Shown in pieces: positions 44,824 to 53,798 of a stretch of DNA of 64,000 bases. Position 1 is the stretch's first letter; every line of letters begins with the position of its first letter. A model generated the notes under the pieces. The model ran no database searches. It was not told where the DNA came from and saw only the letters and a program-made list of their open reading frames with translations. This DNA is from Cognatitamlana onchidii (lineage in GTDB: Bacteria; Bacteroidota; Bacteroidia; Flavobacteriales; Flavobacteriaceae): NCBI RefSeq assembly GCF_004804355.1, contig NZ_SRWZ01000001.1, positions 620,001-684,000 on the forward strand. The letters are read 5' to 3'. The translations under genes and the position numbers were made by a program.

Positions 44824-45141
44824 TTATAGCAGCGAGTCTATCGCCTCTGTATAAGCGTTTTTAGGAGCTACTCCTACTTGACGACCTACAACTTCACCGT
44901 TTTGAAAAACCAAAACTGTTGGGATATTTCTAACCCCGTATTTAGCAGCAAATTCCTGATTGGCATCAACATCAACTTTCCCTACAACCGCTTTACCATC
45001 ATATTCACCACTTATTTCTTCAATAATGGGACCAACCATTCTACATGGCCCACACCAAGCAGCCCAAAAATCAACCAAAACCGGTTTATCACTCTTTAAT
45101 ACCGTTTCCTCAAACGTTGCATCTGTTATTTCTAATGCCAT
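44824..45141 (-). CDS. trxA: Thioredoxin
   Basis: The 105-residue protein has the WCGPC active site (DFWAAWCGPCRMVGP), the cis-proline loop (VRNIPTVLVFQNG) and the usual C-terminal helix, with no signal peptide. It is a cytoplasmic protein disulphide reductant. A TAATTTTG promoter box lies 41 nt upstream. Monocistronic. Confidence 0.97.
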   Translation of the reverse strand: MALEITDATFEETVLKSDKPVLVDFWAAWCGPCRMVGPIIEEISGEYDGKAVVGKVDVDANQEFAAKYGVRNIPTVLVFQNGEVVGRQVGVAPKNAYTEAIDSLL

Positions 45142-45181
45142 AATATTTATATTTAATAAGTTCTTAATTATTTTAATTACA

Positions 45182-45189
45182 CAAAATTA
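45182..45189 (-). promoter_or_regulatory. -7 box of the trxA promoter
   Basis: TAATTTTG on the minus strand matches TAnnTTTG, 41 nt before the trxA start. A TTG for the -33 box is present only at imperfect spacing. Confidence 0.5.
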
Positions 45190-45390
45190 GTCAAAAAAAA
45201 GTCCAAAGCTTACAATTCAACAATTTGTTTTCTTTATAGTCTTATTGGTGGGGGTTATTTTCTTTATTTTTTTATGATATCCACATGATAGCGGTCGGCC
45301 CAGCTCCTATATCTTTATGTTACATGAAAAGGGGGTTAACTTAATTTATACATTAGGAATACACTCCCAAATGCATACAACCCAACTAGA

Positions 45391-45432
45391 ACAATCCAAA
45401 TAAGCAACCGAAAAGTTGCCTATTTGGATTGT
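45391..45432. repeat. Long inverted repeat enclosing an ArsR-type operator
   Basis: The arms ACAATCCAAATA and TATTTGGATTGT, interrupted by one unpaired base each side, lead into GCAAC/GTTGC, giving a hairpin of about 17 bp with a 6-nt loop. The central part is operator 1 (45404-45419). The region 45142-45390 to the left holds the trxA promoter and nothing else that I recognise. Confidence 0.75.
45404..45419. promoter_or_regulatory. ArsR-type operator 1 (GCAAC-N6-GTTGC)
   Basis: GCAACCGAAAAGTTGC has the same 5-bp arms and spacing as operator 2, and lies 42 bp upstream of it centre to centre, four helical turns. It lies in the spacer between trxA and the SRPBCC gene. Confidence 0.7.
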
Positions 45433-45445
45433 TTATTTTAATTTA

Positions 45446-45461
45446 GCAACCGTATAGTTGC
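45446..45461. promoter_or_regulatory. ArsR-type operator 2 overlapping the promoter
   Basis: GCAACCGTATAGTTGC overlaps TATAGTTG (45453-45460), which is a one-mismatch -7 box; a TTG at 45429-45431 lies 21 nt upstream as a -33 box. Binding here would block the SRPBCC-ArsR promoter, the usual autorepression by ArsR-type regulators. Confidence 0.75.
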
Positions 45462-45487
45462 ATATTAATCAAGAAAAACGAACAATT

Positions 45488-45919
45488 ATGAACGACATTA
45501 TTAAAAAAGAAGTGATTTTTAATCATGACATTGACAAAATCTGGAATGCCATTTCAAAAGCCGACGAAATATCATCTTGGTTTATCCAAGCAGATTTTAA
45601 AGCCGAAAAAGGGTACAAATACACCTTTACGGCCGAACCCAACGAAAAAGGTTGTACTGTAATTAGTGGCGTGGTAAAAAATGCAAAACCCTACTTACTT
45701 ATTTACACTTGGGTTGTGGCAGATACCAAAATTGAAACTACGGTAAAGTGGTTGTTAGAAAGGACTTCTGAGGGCACAAAACTTACCTTAGAGCATTCAG
45801 GCATTTCTAGATACACTGGTGAAACTGCTATTGCCATGTTCGAAAGCTTTAATGGAGGGTGGGACAATTGCATTTCTGGTTTAACCAACTACCTAAAAGA
45901 GATTGTAAATGCAGGATAA
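45488..45919 (+). CDS. SRPBCC (AHSA1/START-like) protein
   Basis: The protein of 143 residues starts MNDIIKKEVIFNHDIDKIWN, the opening beta strand and helix of SRPBCC/AHSA1 proteins, and continues WFIQADFKAEKGYKYTF, YTWVVADTKIETTVKWLLE, and ESFNGGWDNCISGLTNYL, the family C-terminal helix. It would bind a hydrophobic ligand in a cavity. The ATG at 45488 is chosen because a TTG at 45458 lies inside operator 2. The gene overlaps the ArsR gene by 11 nt; together they form a common ligand-sensing pair. Confidence 0.88.
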   Translation: MNDIIKKEVIFNHDIDKIWNAISKADEISSWFIQADFKAEKGYKYTFTAEPNEKGCTVISGVVKNAKPYLLIYTWVVADTKIETTVKWLLERTSEGTKLTLEHSGISRYTGETAIAMFESFNGGWDNCISGLTNYLKEIVNAG

Positions 45920-46235
45920 CATTACCAAACTCTTTAAAGCCATAGCAGACCCAACAAGGCGTGATATTTTTCATGCCTTGGTAATCGCCGCTTCTGCACT
46001 ATCCATTACTCAAATTTCAAATCAGTTTGAAATGACTCGACAAGGCGTTACCAAACACATTAAAACTTTGGAAGAAGCAGGTTTAGTATATATCGAGTCG
46101 CAAGGACGTGAGCGATTTTGTAATGCTAATCCTAAAGAACTTCAAGAAGTTAACAAATGGCTGAAGTTCTACGAGAAATTCTGGGATAATACATTAAACT
46201 CTTTAGGAACATATCTAAATTCTAAAGACACTTGA
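45909..46235 (+). CDS. ArsR-family winged-helix repressor
   Basis: The 108-residue protein has the ArsR fold: LFKAIADPTRRDIFHALVIA, then the recognition region ISNQFEMTRQGVTKHIKTLE, and wing EEAGLVYIESQGRERFC. There are no metal-binding cysteine pairs of the SmtB/ArsR metal sensors. It belongs to the SRPBCC-associated group and probably represses its own operon through two GCAAC-N6-GTTGC sites. The effector is unknown and may involve the SRPBCC partner. Confidence 0.9.
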   Translation: MQDNITKLFKAIADPTRRDIFHALVIAASALSITQISNQFEMTRQGVTKHIKTLEEAGLVYIESQGRERFCNANPKELQEVNKWLKFYEKFWDNTLNSLGTYLNSKDT

Positions 46236-46256
46236 CTCGTCTAAATTAATGCCTAT

Positions 46257-46290
46257 AAAAAACACCCGTAACAATGAAACGGGTGTTTTA
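46257..46290 (+). terminator. Bidirectional terminator after arsR
   Basis: AAACACCCGT and ACGGGTGTTT arms enclose a 9-nt loop; T runs flank both sides. It lies between the convergent ArsR and lipoprotein genes. Confidence 0.88.
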
Positions 46291-46312
46291 TCTTTTCATT
46301 TTTAAACCGCTG

Positions 46313-47179
46313 TTATTTCTTTCTTTTTTTTCCGAGCCTTACTTCTGTCTCCGTTCCATCCATAGCTGTTTTGGTAGCGACATTATCGCAGGTACCATCA
46401 CCAAAATCAAGGGTAACGGTTCCTGCTGAAACCTCGTAGGTTTTTACCCCAGAAGCAATATATCTACATTCTGCCGGTTTCACTAAAGGGCTTGTAATTG
46501 TTACCGTTTTACTTAAGCCTTCGGTATTTGTATAAACAGCAGCACCTGTTATGGTTTTTTCATCGTCATAACAACTATCTGTGTCTCCTCCAGCCGTAAT
46601 CTCAACTGTTCTATTCCCTTTTTTCGTTCTAATTCCTTCTTCTGTGGCAATAGTCATATCTACGGTTCCATTCATTTCAGGGTTACCATTAGCATTGCTT
46701 TCTACAAAAGTATATGTTTTGGTTCCATTAACAACATACCCATTAATACTGAAATCTGTGATAGTCACAACCTTTTCTTTACTTGCATCCCCAATTGTTT
46801 TAACTTTTACAATGGTTCCAGAAATAACATTGCCATGCCTATCCTCACAATTTTCATCAAAGGTAATTGTAGTTGTTACTATACCATCGGACACTTCAGA
46901 AACAATACTAGCACATTCTTTAAAAAACTTTGACCGTCCTCGATTTTTACCAAGAGAGTCTTTATCCGTAGAGGTTTTTGAAGTACTTGCATCAATTCCA
47001 AAAGCACTATCTGAATACATAACGATATCATCTAATACAATCTCTGTTTCTTCTGCCACGAGCTCCGTGGCCAAAGCGTTTTGCTCTAAAAGGTTTGAAT
47101 CGGCAACCTCAACATCTTGATTTTCACATGCAATGAATCCAAAAACGGATAACAATAATAAACTTTGAATCTTTTTCAT
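46313..47179 (-). CDS. Lipoprotein of unknown function
   Basis: The 288-residue protein has a lipoprotein signal (MKKIQSLLLLSVFGFIACEN). The mature part begins with an acidic helical stretch (ATELVAEETEIVLDDIVMY) and continues with beta-strand repeats alternating Thr, Val and Gly (VTTTITFDENCEDRHGNVIS, GTVDMTIATEEGIRTKKG, AGTVTLDFGDGTCDNVATK). It contains several paired cysteines (KECASI, ENCED, DSCYDD, AECRY, GTCDN), possible disulphides, and ends with a basic tail GKKRKK. No family was recognised. The opposite-strand frame across it is a shadow. Confidence 0.7.
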   Translation of the reverse strand: MKKIQSLLLLSVFGFIACENQDVEVADSNLLEQNALATELVAEETEIVLDDIVMYSDSAFGIDASTSKTSTDKDSLGKNRGRSKFFKECASIVSEVSDGIVTTTITFDENCEDRHGNVISGTIVKVKTIGDASKEKVVTITDFSINGYVVNGTKTYTFVESNANGNPEMNGTVDMTIATEEGIRTKKGNRTVEITAGGDTDSCYDDEKTITGAAVYTNTEGLSKTVTITSPLVKPAECRYIASGVKTYEVSAGTVTLDFGDGTCDNVATKTAMDGTETEVRLGKKRKK

Positions 47180-47315
47180 AACAACTTTTTATAATTTGAT
47201 TTATATGAATAGAACAGTTTACTTTGAAAAAGTCCTACCTATCAAACTAAAAAATTATCATAATTAATTTCTAGATGTTAACTAAAGTTCCAAAACCAAT
47301 AGACTTACCTTCACG

Positions 47316-50300
47316 TTAATTCAGTTTAAACCTAACATGCCTCGATTCTAGCTCGCCAATTAGCTCTTGACAAACTTTAACTTTTTGCCTTCTACTAGGC
47401 ATGTTTAGTTTCATCTTCTCTTTGGTATCGTAAACAACAAAACTAAGAGCTTGGTTACCTGGATGCATATTTAAAAGCTCTTTTAATGACAGTATATGTT
47501 GTTCATCTAGATTATTAATATCAACCTGAATAGAAAGCTTTTTCGCATATTGCTCCATTACATCGTGTAACAATTGAAAGTTATTAAATTGTAATCTGGG
47601 GTCACTTTTCTTACCAGTATCCTTATTCACCCAACCTTCACGAACAAAGGTTTTAACAAACACAAAATTATTTTGAAGTAAAAAATGTCTAAACTTCAAA
47701 TACTCTTCACCAAAAATTCTAAACTCATAGCTATCTGTATAATCTTCAATGGTAAATAACGCCCATCCTTTTCCTTGCTTACTTACACGGTGTTGCACAT
47801 CGGTTACGACACCACCAAAAACGAGCTCTCTATTAACATACGGTTCTAAATTATTGAACATACCTACGGAGGCATTACAAAAGGTATTCATTTCCGTTTT
47901 AAAATCATCCAGTGGGTGTCCTGAAATATATACCCCTACTACTTCGCGCTCCTTGCTAAGTGTTTTCATAGTCCCCCATTCTTCGCAAGGAGGCACTTCA
48001 GGCTCTGCTATTTGCACTTCACTTGATTCTCCAAACAAACTCACCTGCGCTGAGTTTTCATTTTCTTTATGTTTATGCGCGTACTTTATTGCCTTTTCTA
48101 AAAATGTTATGCCATCGCCTTCATCGTAAAAATACTGCGCACGATGTGTCCCACCAAAACCATCAAACCCACCAGCTAGAGCCAAATTTTCAAACGCCTT
48201 TTTATTAGCAGCTCGCAGATCAATACGCTTTGCCAGATCAAAAATAGATTTATACGGCCCATCTTCTTTTCTGTTTTCAACAATCGTCATCACAGCACCA
48301 TGACCTACTCCCTTAATAGCACCCATACCAAAGCGAACAGCACCATCTTTATTTACAGAGAATTTATAATAACTTTCATTTACGTCAGGCCCTAAAACAT
48401 CCAACTTCATACGCTTACATTCTTCCATAAAGAAGGTAACCTGTTTAATATCGTTCATGTTATTAGATAATACGGCAGCCATATATTCTGCTGGATAATG
48501 CGCCTTTAAATAGGCAGTCTGATAGGCTATCCACGCGTAACAGGTGGAATGTGATTTATTAAACGCATAACTAGCAAAGGCCTCCCAGTCTTTCCATACT
48601 TTCTCAAGGATTTTAGCATCATGACCGTTAGCACTGGCTTGATCAATAAACTTAGGCTTCATTTTATCAAGAACAGCAATTTGTTTTTTTCCCATCGCCT
48701 TACGCAATACATCGGCCTCACCTTTAGTAAAATCAGCAAGACTTTGAGAAAGTAACATCACTTGCTCCTGGTATACCGTAATACCATAAGTTTCCTTCAA
48801 GTACTCTTCCATAGCCGGCAAATCATACTCAATTTCTTCATCGCCATGCTTTCTTCTAACAAAACTTGGAATATATTCCATTGGCCCCGGACGATACAAT
48901 GCATTCATTGCAATAAGATCTTCAAACACGGTAGGCTTTAAATCTCTGAGGTGTTTTTGCATCCCAGGAGATTCATATTGGAATACGCCTACGGTTTCAC
49001 CTCTTTGGAACAAAGCATAAGTCTCTTCATCATCTAAAGGAAAACTCTCTGGGTCGAGCTGAATACCATGCTTCGCTTTTACAATTTTTACTGTATCCTT
49101 AATTAGGGTAAGTGTTTTTAAACCTAGGAAGTCCATTTTTAATAACCCCGCATCTTCAACCACCGAGTTATCAAATTGGGTCACATACAAATCGGAGTCC
49201 TTAGCTACCGAAACTGGAACGAATTTGGTAATGTCATCTGGCGTAATAATCACGCCACAGGCATGAATCCCTGTATTACGAACAGAACCTTCCAATGTTT
49301 TTGCTAGGTTAACCGTTTCTGCTTGTAAGTCGGAACCTTCAGCAATATTTAAAAGCTCGTTAACTTTCTCTAACTCCTCAGCTCTAAATTTACTTGCCAA
49401 TCCTTTTTCATCTAAACCAAAAATCTTATTCAGTTTAGACATATTAGGAATTAACTTTGCTATTCTATCGGCATCAAATAATGGCAAATCGAGTACACGC
49501 GCTGTATCTCGGATGGAGGACTTAGCCGCCATGGTTCCATAGGTAATAATTTGAGCCACCTGATTGGCACCATATTTTTCAATTACATAATCCATTACCC
49601 GACTACGACCTTCATCATCGAAATCAATATCAATATCGGGCATGCTAATACGATCTGGATTTAAGAAACGCTCGAAAAGCAGGTCGTACTTTAAAGGATC
49701 TATATTGGTAATCCACAAACAATAAGCTGCTACCGAACCTGCCGCCGAACCACGTCCGGGTCCAACGGAAACATCCATATTTCGTGCTTCTCGAATAAAA
49801 TCTTCAACAATTAAGAAATACCCTGGATAGCCAGTGTTTTCAATAACATTTAGCTCAAAATCTAGCCTTTCTGTTACCTCTTCGGTCAAAGGTTCACCAT
49901 AACGTTTCTTGGCGCCTTCATACACCAAGTGCCTTAAATAAGCATTCTCTCCACGCTTGCCGCCATCTACTAAATCTTCCTTGTGTTTAAATTCATCAGG
50001 AATATCAAAAGCTGGTAATAATACATCACGTGCCAATTGAAAGGCCTCAACCTTATTAACAATCTCTTGCGCGTTTAAAATAGCTTCTGGAATATCCTGA
50101 AACAATTTTTTCATTTCTTCCGAAGACTTAAAATAGTATTCTTGATTTGGTAATCCGTAGCGATATCCGCGACCACGACCTATAGGTGTTGCTTGCTTTT
50201 CGCCATCTTTTACACATAGTAAGATGTCATGAGCATTGGCATCTTCTTTATCTTGATAATAGGTATTGTTTGTAGCTATTAATTTTATATCATGTTTTTT

Positions 50301-51701
50301 CGCTAGCTTAATCAATGTAGGATTTACACGGTTTTCATCTTCTTGATTATGGCGCATCAATTCCACATATAAATCATCCCCAAATGTTTCTTTCCACCAA
50401 ATTAAAGCTTCTTCAGCTTGATTTTCGCCTACGTTCAAAACCTTGCTTGGCACTTCGCCATACAAGTTACCAGTAAGTACAATAATATCTTCTTTATATT
50501 GCCTGATTAACTTTTTGTCAATTCTAGGCACATAGTAAAACCCATCTACAAAGGCATACGATGATAACTTTGCCAGATTGTGATAGCCATTTTTATTCTT
50601 TGCGATTAGTACCACCTGATACCCATTATCTTTCCTAGATTTATCGGTATGGTTTTCGCACACAAAAAACTCACAGCCCACAATCGGTTTAATGAGCTTG
50701 GCATCGGTAGTTTCTCCTTTTTCTTCAGCTTCGTCAATCTTCGCTTTTATACCACTATTCACTTTGTTAACTGCATTTACAAAATGAAAAGCCCCCATCA
50801 TATTCGCGTGGTCTGTTAAGGCTACCGCTGGCATATTATATTTTGCTGCAGCAGAAACAATATCTGCAACCCCCATAGTGGACTGCAATACCGAAAACTG
50901 AGAGTGGTTATGCAGATGTACAAAATCTACATTGGCTAAATCTGAAACGTTTTGTTTAATGGATTCGGAAGAAATACCAGCTTCTGCCTTTTGTAATCGT
51001 GCTTGAATTTTTGCACTTTCCTTTTTGAGATTAATATGCTTTAATCCTATAAGCTGAAAAGGCTCAGGGTTTTCTTGAGTGAATGTCTCCAAATAATCAG
51101 GCGCTGCATCTAGCTGTTTGACTGTGTACTGCTTGAGTCTCACTAATTCAAGAAAACAACGGGTGGTAGCTTCTACATCGGCAGTAGCATTATGGGCCTC
51201 AGCAAAAGGTTCGTTAAACAAATGTTCATGTAGTTCCGTTAGTGTGGGTAGTTTAAAACGTCCACCGCGTCCTCCAGGAATCTTACACAAATTTGCTGTA
51301 TGCTCGGTACAGGTATCTAAAACAGGAAGCTCTTGCAATGGGTTTTCCACCGCTTCGCGCACAAACTCAGCTCCCATAATATTCAAATCGAACTTTACAT
51401 TTTGCCCAACCACAAACTTAGTCCGTTGTAAAATAGCATTAAACTTTTCTAACACCTCGGCTAATGGCACACCTTGTTCTTGTGCTAATTCCGTAGAAAT
51501 ACCATGAATTTTTTCTGCATCATACGGAATATTAAAACCTTCAGGCTGCACTAAATAATCCTGACTATCAACACAATTCCCCATAGTATCGTGCAACTGC
51601 CATGCAATTTGTATGCACCTTGGCCAATTATCGGTATCGGTTATAGGAGCATCCCAACGTTTTGGCAATCCAGTAGTTTCGGTATCAAAGATTAAGTACA
51701 T
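47316..51701 (-). CDS. dnaE: DNA polymerase III alpha subunit with N-terminal proofreading exonuclease
   Basis: The 1461-residue protein begins with a DnaQ-like 3'-5' exonuclease domain (residues 1-190: FDTETTGLP, VVGQNVKFDLNIMG, EAHNATADVEATT). A PHP domain starts near 262 (FVHLHNHSQFSVLQSTMG, VALTDHANMMGAF). The polymerase C-family core follows (SVGPGRGSAAGSVAAYCLWI, and PDIDIDFDDEGRSR near 690 with the catalytic Asp residues; LNPDRISM), and near 1285 an OB-fold (FGGVVTDVQHRVSKQGKGW). Ordinary DnaE lacks the exonuclease, which is a separate dnaQ product. The fused form is seen in flavobacteria. It is the replicative polymerase; monocistronic here. Confidence 0.95.
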   Translation of the reverse strand: MYLIFDTETTGLPKRWDAPITDTDNWPRCIQIAWQLHDTMGNCVDSQDYLVQPEGFNIPYDAEKIHGISTELAQEQGVPLAEVLEKFNAILQRTKFVVGQNVKFDLNIMGAEFVREAVENPLQELPVLDTCTEHTANLCKIPGGRGGRFKLPTLTELHEHLFNEPFAEAHNATADVEATTRCFLELVRLKQYTVKQLDAAPDYLETFTQENPEPFQLIGLKHINLKKESAKIQARLQKAEAGISSESIKQNVSDLANVDFVHLHNHSQFSVLQSTMGVADIVSAAAKYNMPAVALTDHANMMGAFHFVNAVNKVNSGIKAKIDEAEEKGETTDAKLIKPIVGCEFFVCENHTDKSRKDNGYQVVLIAKNKNGYHNLAKLSSYAFVDGFYYVPRIDKKLIRQYKEDIIVLTGNLYGEVPSKVLNVGENQAEEALIWWKETFGDDLYVELMRHNQEDENRVNPTLIKLAKKHDIKLIATNNTYYQDKEDANAHDILLCVKDGEKQATPIGRGRGYRYGLPNQEYYFKSSEEMKKLFQDIPEAILNAQEIVNKVEAFQLARDVLLPAFDIPDEFKHKEDLVDGGKRGENAYLRHLVYEGAKKRYGEPLTEEVTERLDFELNVIENTGYPGYFLIVEDFIREARNMDVSVGPGRGSAAGSVAAYCLWITNIDPLKYDLLFERFLNPDRISMPDIDIDFDDEGRSRVMDYVIEKYGANQVAQIITYGTMAAKSSIRDTARVLDLPLFDADRIAKLIPNMSKLNKIFGLDEKGLASKFRAEELEKVNELLNIAEGSDLQAETVNLAKTLEGSVRNTGIHACGVIITPDDITKFVPVSVAKDSDLYVTQFDNSVVEDAGLLKMDFLGLKTLTLIKDTVKIVKAKHGIQLDPESFPLDDEETYALFQRGETVGVFQYESPGMQKHLRDLKPTVFEDLIAMNALYRPGPMEYIPSFVRRKHGDEEIEYDLPAMEEYLKETYGITVYQEQVMLLSQSLADFTKGEADVLRKAMGKKQIAVLDKMKPKFIDQASANGHDAKILEKVWKDWEAFASYAFNKSHSTCYAWIAYQTAYLKAHYPAEYMAAVLSNNMNDIKQVTFFMEECKRMKLDVLGPDVNESYYKFSVNKDGAVRFGMGAIKGVGHGAVMTIVENRKEDGPYKSIFDLAKRIDLRAANKKAFENLALAGGFDGFGGTHRAQYFYDEGDGITFLEKAIKYAHKHKENENSAQVSLFGESSEVQIAEPEVPPCEEWGTMKTLSKEREVVGVYISGHPLDDFKTEMNTFCNASVGMFNNLEPYVNRELVFGGVVTDVQHRVSKQGKGWALFTIEDYTDSYEFRIFGEEYLKFRHFLLQNNFVFVKTFVREGWVNKDTGKKSDPRLQFNNFQLLHDVMEQYAKKLSIQVDINNLDEQHILSLKELLNMHPGNQALSFVVYDTKEKMKLNMPSRRQKVKVCQELIGELESRHVRFKLN

Positions 51702-51977
51702 AAAAAAGTTTATTTATTGATTCGTCTAGTCGTAGATTCGAAAAGAACGAGCATATAAAAATAGGTAGAATTTCTACTTTTTTAAAGGGAAGTTTTTAAG
51801 AGTTGTGAACAAAAAAACTAATCTCATTATTTTTACTTGGGCAACTGTACAATGCCATCAATACTGATAAAGAGTCTGTAAATTTTTGAAAGTACCATTT
51901 CGTTTTCAAAGCCCTGAAAAATGGTATATTTAAAAATATTTATTATAATTTAGTTTCTTTTTAACTTAATACACGCT

Positions 51978-53036
51978 ATGAAATTATTTCTCTACTTCCT
52001 TACCTTATTGTTCTGTTTTAATACTTACGCCCAAACATCGCCACTTTACATAGGCACATACACCAGAGAGCACAGTAAAGGCATTTACAAACTCAATTTT
52101 AATACCGAAACAGGAGCTTTAAGCGATTTAAAGCTGGCCATTCCCATTGACAACCCTTCTTTTCTAGTCTATTCACCAGACAGAAAACATTTGTACTCTA
52201 CTAATGGGAGCGAAAGTGGTTATGTTTCATCATATAAAATAAAGGAGGACGGTAGTTTACAGCTACTAACTCGTGTTAGCAGTATGGGCAAAGGGCCTTG
52301 CCATATTTCAATTCGAGAAGACGGCAAAACAGTTGCTGTATCAAACTATGCAGGCGGCACCATTGCGCTATACCCAGTTAATAAGGATGGTAGTTTAGCA
52401 GAAGCCTCTCAAGTGTTTAATCATAATATCAAGGAAAGAGAAGCTCATGCGCATTCTGCCTTATTTTTTGATGATGAATTATTTGTGGCTGATTTAGGAA
52501 GAAATGCGCTGTACCAATACATATTAAAAGATGACGCATACACTTTAAAAGATGACGCCATTATTAAAACGAAGGGAAACCCAGGCCCAAGACATTTTAA
52601 ACTAACCAAAGACGGAAAGTTTATTTACCTTATTAACGAATATGGCGCTTCCATTACGAGCATTAAAAGAACAAAAAAAGGATTCAAACAAATTGACGAA
52701 GATAGCACTTTAGAACCTGGATTTACAGAATTCAACAAATGCGCAGACATTCATATATCTAAAGATGAGCGTTTTGTATACGGTTCTAACCGTGGCGAGA
52801 ATACTATTGCTGTTTTTGAGCGTAATAGTAAAAACGGAAAACTTAATAAAGTACAAAGTATGCCTGTTCACGGGGATTGGCCTCGTAATTTTACAATAGA
52901 CCCCACAGGAAAATTTCTTTTAGTAGCCAATATGAAAACTGAAAATATAGCTGTATTTAGTATTGACAAAAATACTGGTACACTTGCTTACTTGCACGAT
53001 TTTAAGGTTCCTGAACCCGTATGTTTATTGTTTTAA
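51978..53036 (+). CDS. Secreted lactonase-family beta-propeller (6-phosphogluconolactonase-like)
   Basis: The 352-residue protein has a signal peptide (MKLFLYFLTLLFCFNTYAQ), then seven-bladed propeller repeats typical of the Pgl/YbhE family: PLYIGTYTREHSKGIYKL, NPSFLVYSPDRKHLYSTN, GKGPCHISIREDGKTVAVSN, YAGGTIALYPVNKDGS, and GDWPRNFTIDPTGKFLLVAN. The family hydrolyses lactones. The signal peptide makes the pentose-phosphate role unlikely, so the substrate is open. The 276-bp spacer to dnaE holds only a TACCATTT/AAATGGTA hairpin near 51893-51922. Confidence 0.9.
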   Translation: MKLFLYFLTLLFCFNTYAQTSPLYIGTYTREHSKGIYKLNFNTETGALSDLKLAIPIDNPSFLVYSPDRKHLYSTNGSESGYVSSYKIKEDGSLQLLTRVSSMGKGPCHISIREDGKTVAVSNYAGGTIALYPVNKDGSLAEASQVFNHNIKEREAHAHSALFFDDELFVADLGRNALYQYILKDDAYTLKDDAIIKTKGNPGPRHFKLTKDGKFIYLINEYGASITSIKRTKKGFKQIDEDSTLEPGFTEFNKCADIHISKDERFVYGSNRGENTIAVFERNSKNGKLNKVQSMPVHGDWPRNFTIDPTGKFLLVANMKTENIAVFSIDKNTGTLAYLHDFKVPEPVCLLF

Positions 53037-53057
53037 AATTTGACAGTAAATAAAACG

Positions 53058-53086
53058 CTGATTTCTAAAAAAATATGGTATATTTG
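53058..53086 (+). promoter_or_regulatory. rpsP: Promoter of rpsP
   Basis: TATATTTG at 53079-53086 matches TAnnTTTG; CTG at 53058-53060 with an 18-nt spacer is a near -33 box. A small GAGGT/ACCTC hairpin (53104-53118) lies in the leader. Confidence 0.7.
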
Positions 53087-53133
53087 CGCCCTCATTAATA
53101 ACCGAGGTCGAGAACCTCAAATAATTAATTATT

Positions 53134-53652
53134 ATGCCAGTAAAAATTAGATTACAAAGACACGGTAAAAAAGGAAAACCTTTTTATTGGATCGTAGCTG
53201 CAGATGCTCGCTCTAAAAGAGATGGTAAATACTTAGAAAAGTTAGGTATTTACAATCCAAACACAAACCCTGCAACTGTTGACTTAGATGTTGATGGCGC
53301 GGTAAAGTGGTTACAGAACGGAGCACAACCAACAGATACTGCTAAGAACCTATTGTCTTACAAAGGAGCCTTATTAAAAAATCACCTAGCAGGTGGTGTT
53401 AGAAAAGGGGCTTTAACTGAAGAGCAAGCTGAAGAAAAATTCAACGCTTGGTTAGAAGAGAAGACTGCGAAGATTCAAGCTAAAACTGATGGTTTATCAG
53501 AGGCCGATGCAAAAGCTAAAGCTGAAGCCTTAGCTGCTGAAAAAGCAGTTAACGAAGCTAGAATTGCCGCTGCTGCACCAGTAGTTGAGGAAGAAGCTAC
53601 AGAAGAGGAAGCTCCTACTGCTGAAGCTGAAGCTGCAAACGAAGAAGAATAA
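53134..53652 (+). CDS. rpsP: 30S ribosomal protein S16
   Basis: The protein begins [20 protein letters not shown], continues [20 protein letters not shown] and [20 protein letters not shown], the conserved S16 core of about 80 residues. The C-terminus is extended to 172 residues with helical and Ala/Glu-rich tail ([20 protein letters not shown]), as common in Bacteroidota. It assembles into the small subunit. RimM follows, the usual pairing, but a strong terminator lies between them. Confidence 0.97.
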   Translation: MPVKIRLQRHGKKGKPFYWIVAADARSKRDGKYLEKLGIYNPNTNPATVDLDVDGAVKWLQNGAQPTDTAKNLLSYKGALLKNHLAGGVRKGALTEEQAEEKFNAWLEEKTAKIQAKTDGLSEADAKAKAEALAAEKAVNEARIAAAAPVVEEEATEEEAPTAEAEAANEEE

Positions 53653-53675
53653 AAAAATATTTTTTATACTTTTAG

Positions 53676-53703
53676 ACTCCGATAGAAATATCGGAGTTTT
53701 TTA
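53676..53703 (+). terminator. Terminator between rpsP and rimM
   Basis: ACTCCGATA pairs with TATCGGAGT around GAAA, followed by a T run. It lies 23 nt after rpsP. Downstream, TATACTG/CAGTATA arms at 53724-53746 form a second hairpin ahead of rimM. Confidence 0.9.
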
Positions 53704-53798
53704 TGCAAAATTGTTTTCTGCCTTATACTGATTATGTTTCAGTATAGATAAACTCATACATACTAAAACCGCTTAAAGTAATAAATCCATAATTTGTC

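Noticed and set aside
46581-47120. 179-codon plus-strand frame
   Set aside because: It is antisense to the minus-strand lipoprotein, which has a proper signal peptide and lipobox; the antisense product is Ser/Thr/Val-rich without domain features.
51118-51507. 129-codon plus-strand frame inside dnaE
   Set aside because: It lies wholly opposite the exonuclease domain of dnaE, which has intact motifs.
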